This document shows positions 61,307-64,000 of a DNA stretch of 64,000 nt, one piece after another. The translations under genes and the position numbers were made by a program. The DNA is from Megamerina dolium. Taxonomy: Eukaryota > Arthropoda > Insecta > Diptera > Megamerinidae. The stretch lies in contig OY978527.1 of the NCBI GenBank assembly GCA_963854835.1, positions 41,986,040 through 42,050,039 on the forward strand, read 5' to 3'. The stretch's first letter is position 1; every line of letters begins with the position of its first letter. The notes beneath the pieces are model-generated. The model did no database searches and was not told where the DNA came from. It saw only the letters and a program-made list of their open reading frames with translations.

Positions 61307-61506
61307 NNNNNNNNNNNNNNNNNNNNNNNNNNNNNNNNNNNNNNNNNNNNNNNNNNNNNNNNNNNNNNNNNNNNNNNNNNNNNNNNNNNNNNNNNNNNNN
61401 NNNNNNNNNNNNNNNNNNNNNNNNNNNNNNNNNNNNNNNNNNNNNNNNNNNNNNNNNNNNNNNNNNNNNNNNNNNNNNNNNNNNNNNNNNNNNNNNNNNN
61501 NNNNNN
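61307..61506. other. Assembly gap, exactly 200 N
   Basis: Two hundred undetermined bases; the round number suggests an estimated or placeholder size. The true sequence may be longer or shorter, and an exon could be hidden here. Confidence 0.99.
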
Positions 61507-61873
61507 TATTGGGCGTCCTATTTAGCTGCTGGTAATCGTTGTTCTTTGCAGCCACATTGAGTAGCCGAACAACCTTCTAACGGTCGTCATCATCGAGATC
61601 ATCATCATCATCATTGTTGTCTATACATATTCGTCTATACTACATTTATCTATTCGTTTATCAAACAACACGACCGTGGGTATATACGTCCGTGTGGACA
61701 AAATAGGCAAACAGTTAGCTGAAATCCGTCGTCTGTATCAAACGCTTATAGAAAATATTTGCGGCGAAATAATTTGTAAAATTTCTTATCCGTCCATGCC
61801 ATGCGCGATAAAATATCTCAACTTTTTTGCTTGCAAAAAAACGCATGCAAATCTAATACAACAGATTATCGAG
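61507..61873 (+). promoter_or_regulatory. Possible promoter or 5' untranslated exon of the transporter
   Basis: The first 370 bp after the gap are richer in GC and CpG than the surroundings (CGTCGTCATCATCGAGATCA, CGTCCGTGTGGACAAAATAG, TTTGCGGCGAAAT) and include an ATC repeat. A GAG|GTGTGTG at 61873/61874 could be a splice donor. A coding join from here to the exon at 62377 is out of phase in the longest frame, so if transcribed it is more likely untranslated. Confidence 0.25.
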
Positions 61874-62376
61874 GTGTGTGTCTATGATAAAATAAATATT
61901 GCTAGAAAACTATATATAATATACTCATATCATTTCATTTACTATTCTATACATAACAATGTACATATAAATGTATGTACATACATACATATATATGTGT
62001 TTAAATGAAATGTAAAAAAATGTATAAAATTTGCTAAATACATACTGACGTTTGCTTACTTTGTATGTAGGGACTATACAAGTTTACAACAAATATATAT
62101 TTAAAAGTGAGCGGTAAAAAGGAATTACGTTAAAAATTTGACGAAAAGAAAAAAGAAAAGAAAAATGAATATAAAAACATAGAATAAAAGAAAAATATTC
62201 AAAACAAATTAAATAAATTCTGGATATTATCAATAAAATCAAATAATCATTTAATTTATTTCAACTATTCTAATAAGTTCAATAAAATTATATCATAAAA
62301 TTTTTGAATGCATAATTAATTTATTTTTATACAATCTTGTGTCTCTTTTTTTTCATCGATCGATTCAAAAATCAAG

Positions 62377-62595
62377 GACATAATGTGCCAATTAAAAACG
62401 CGAGCAACGGGTCAACGTGTGCCAATGGGTCTGTTGGGGCAGAAGGGCCCGAAGCGACAGAGACCGACTCATCAGGGTCCGGGAGGATGCGGAAGTCGTT
62501 GGAGAGGAAGGGCTCAGCGCCGAACGACGCTATTCACCTCCAGAGACGGGTGGGACTCTTCAGTGGGGTGGCTTTAATTGTCGGGACCATGATAG
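62377..62595 (+). CDS. SLC7/LAT-family amino-acid transporter, one N-terminal exon
   Basis: The last part reads HLQRRVGLFSGVALIVGTMI and breaks at ATGATAG|GTGAGT, just where LAT-type light chains continue with GSGIF at the start of the first membrane helix. These proteins exchange large neutral or other amino acids at the plasma membrane, usually paired with an SLC3A2 heavy chain (family knowledge). The exon starts after AAATCAAG at 62376; upstream residues HNVPIKNASNGSTCANGSVG and an acidic Ser/Thr stretch form a cytosolic tail. No ATG precedes these in frame, and an out-of-frame ATG lies at 62383, so the start is probably in an unseen upstream exon; the in-frame ATG at 62487 is the alternative. 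The exon is strikingly GC-rich. Candidates include mnd, JhI-21 and CG1607 types; I cannot choose. Confidence 0.8.
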
Positions 62596-64000
62596 GTGAG
62601 TGTAATGACTTTATTGAGCTTTTCTTTATAGCAATTAAATTTATAAATTTTTATAATATTTACGTATTTGAATAATATGACGTTACCGATATATCTGAAC
62701 GTATGAGCAATATTTAAAAGTGTATAAAATTAAAGTTACTAATACGACATACATACCTATGATGTATAATTCTCCATTGTAACGCCGAATCATACAGTAT
62801 ATATGATTTTAATATAGAATTTACAGGCTTGAAGATTTATCCTCTGTAAACTAACGTAATTATGATGATAATGATGAATTCAAGATAAATGCAGAATAAT
62901 TACTATTTCAAGAGAGCAGCTTCAGCAATGGAGGGCAGTTTAGTAGCTCGGTATCATCAGAATAGCATCTTATAAAATTACTCAATTCAACTTTGGAAAT
63001 AACTGCCACGAACTATAAGACTTTAAAAATTGTTTTGCCAAGAAAAAGCTTCTACAAAAGCCCTGTAATAAAGCTCGACGACAAAGATCTGTTACCAGAA
63101 TTCTACATTTTGGTAATTAGCACATAGTGTGAAGAAGAAGGTCACATGTCGAGATCCAACCTTTTTAGAGCTCTTACAGCCAAAATTTGCGTTAATGTAG
63201 AGTCCAACTTTCGCTCAGATTAAAAGATTAATATTTCAAATATATACAAGACTCTACAGTTCCATATCGCTATTCCATATTCCATTTCTCATTAATTGCG
63301 ATTCAAAATAAATATTAAGATGCATCCACTGTACTTCAAAGTATTAAGAGTGTACATTGTATTTATAAATCGCATGAACTAAATTTATCCATCACATATA
63401 CTCAACAACTAGCTGCCTAATTCACAGATACATATGGGCACAAAAAACAGAAACATGCAAACACACACACAAATATTTATATAAATATATATATATATAG
63501 GCACACAAAAAAAAGCAAATGAAAACAAATTGGAATTTGAAAATTAATTTGTAAATATTTACTTTTTATCTAGTTACATTCTAAATTCACAAACATTGTG
63601 TTATTATTATGTAGATGTAAATAAATTATAATCTTTATATTTGTCTTTGCTTTACAATATTATTATTAAAAAATTTTTTTTCCCATATGCAAATAAAAAA
63701 AATTACAAAAATTAATGTAGCGCAAAAACAAAGTATCTACAATATAATTTTGCTTTTTCATTTCTTCTATAATTTATATTAAATATAAACAATAAAACGA
63801 AAAACAAACTTAAAATATGTTAAAACGCCATTGCTAATGTCGCCATTGTAGATGTGTATGCATGTATTTATGCCAAACTGTTTTTTAGGTTTCTCTACGA
63901 ACACCAAATGCTCACATTAAAATATCTATACATACATATATGTATGTGTATTTGTGATAAGAATTGAAAAATAAAATATTTGAATTTTAAATTAAAATAA
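62596..64000 (+). other. Transporter intron, AT-rich
   Basis: Follows the splice donor at 62596 and runs to the window end without a recognisable next exon (no GSGIF-encoding sequence found). It contains one SINE fragment and short microsatellite-like CA and TA runs at 63455-63500. Confidence 0.6.
63028..63100 (+). mobile_element. Diverged internal SINE fragment
   Basis: TTTTGCCAAGAAAAAGCTTC, TACAAAAGCCCTGTAATAAA and GTTACCAGAATTCTAC follow the order of the SINE body (TTTGCCATGAAAAAGCTTC..AAAAGAACTCTGTGACAAAG..GGGTTCTGCC) with many changes. Head and tail are missing. Confidence 0.45.

Noticed and set aside
62383..62577. Arg/Gly-rich frame MCQLKTRATGQRVPMGLLGQ overlapping the transporter exon
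   Set aside because: It is a shadow frame of the GC-rich transporter exon, which has clear LAT-family sequence and a matching splice donor.

Overview
This window looks like a scaffold from a higher dipteran, most likely a tephritid true fruit fly (Bactrocera/Zeugodacus/Ceratitis type). The evidence is spliced genes with short GT-AG introns, fly genes such as dor (Vps18) and a halfway-like leucine-rich-repeat protein, AT-rich spacers, and a mobile-element load that includes mariners with the DD41D spacing. There are no bacterial operons, CRISPR arrays or rRNA genes. The genus call is an inference.

Left third (1-24 kb), gene-dense. In order: the 3' half of Vps50/syndetin (+); a domesticated PIF/Harbinger transposase-like gene (-); a DDX52/Rok1-like DEAD-box helicase (+); a halfway-like membrane LRR protein (-), whose start exon is not found; a nested transposon cluster (11.2-14.35 kb) in which a LINE was hit by a mariner that was itself hit by a SINE; a mariner deletion derivative; a jockey-type LINE 3' end; a C19orf12-like gene (+); and dor/Vps18 (-). 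Three gene pairs are convergent. Vps50 and dor both act in endolysosomal tethering (EARP; HOPS/CORVET). I see no sign of shared regulation.

Middle and right (24-62 kb), gene-poor. This part contains an almost intact DD41D mariner with one internal stop, a recent 0.3-kb tandem duplication, LINE fragments, several copies of one tRNA-derived SINE (one a SINE-LINE chimera), a DD41D remnant, a 1.6-kb Tc1-like element with 200-bp inverted repeats and one frameshift, a 1.9-kb DINE/mini-me-like element carrying a striking array of GGCGTGG boxes every ~149 bp, another degenerate tandem repeat, and a 0.7-kb MITE with AGTCCGGTGT termini. Most of the remaining spacer is AT-rich DNA in which I recognise nothing.

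Right edge (61.3-64 kb). After a 200-base assembly gap lies one exon of an SLC7/LAT-type amino-acid transporter (+). Its other exons lie outside the window or are unrecognised.

I found no convincing new multi-gene system. The most unusual items are the catalytically degraded Harbinger-derived gene, the chimeric SINE, the periodic GGCGTGG array, several distinct DD41D mariner lineages in one window, and an 81-nt stop-free intron in the C19orf12 homologue.
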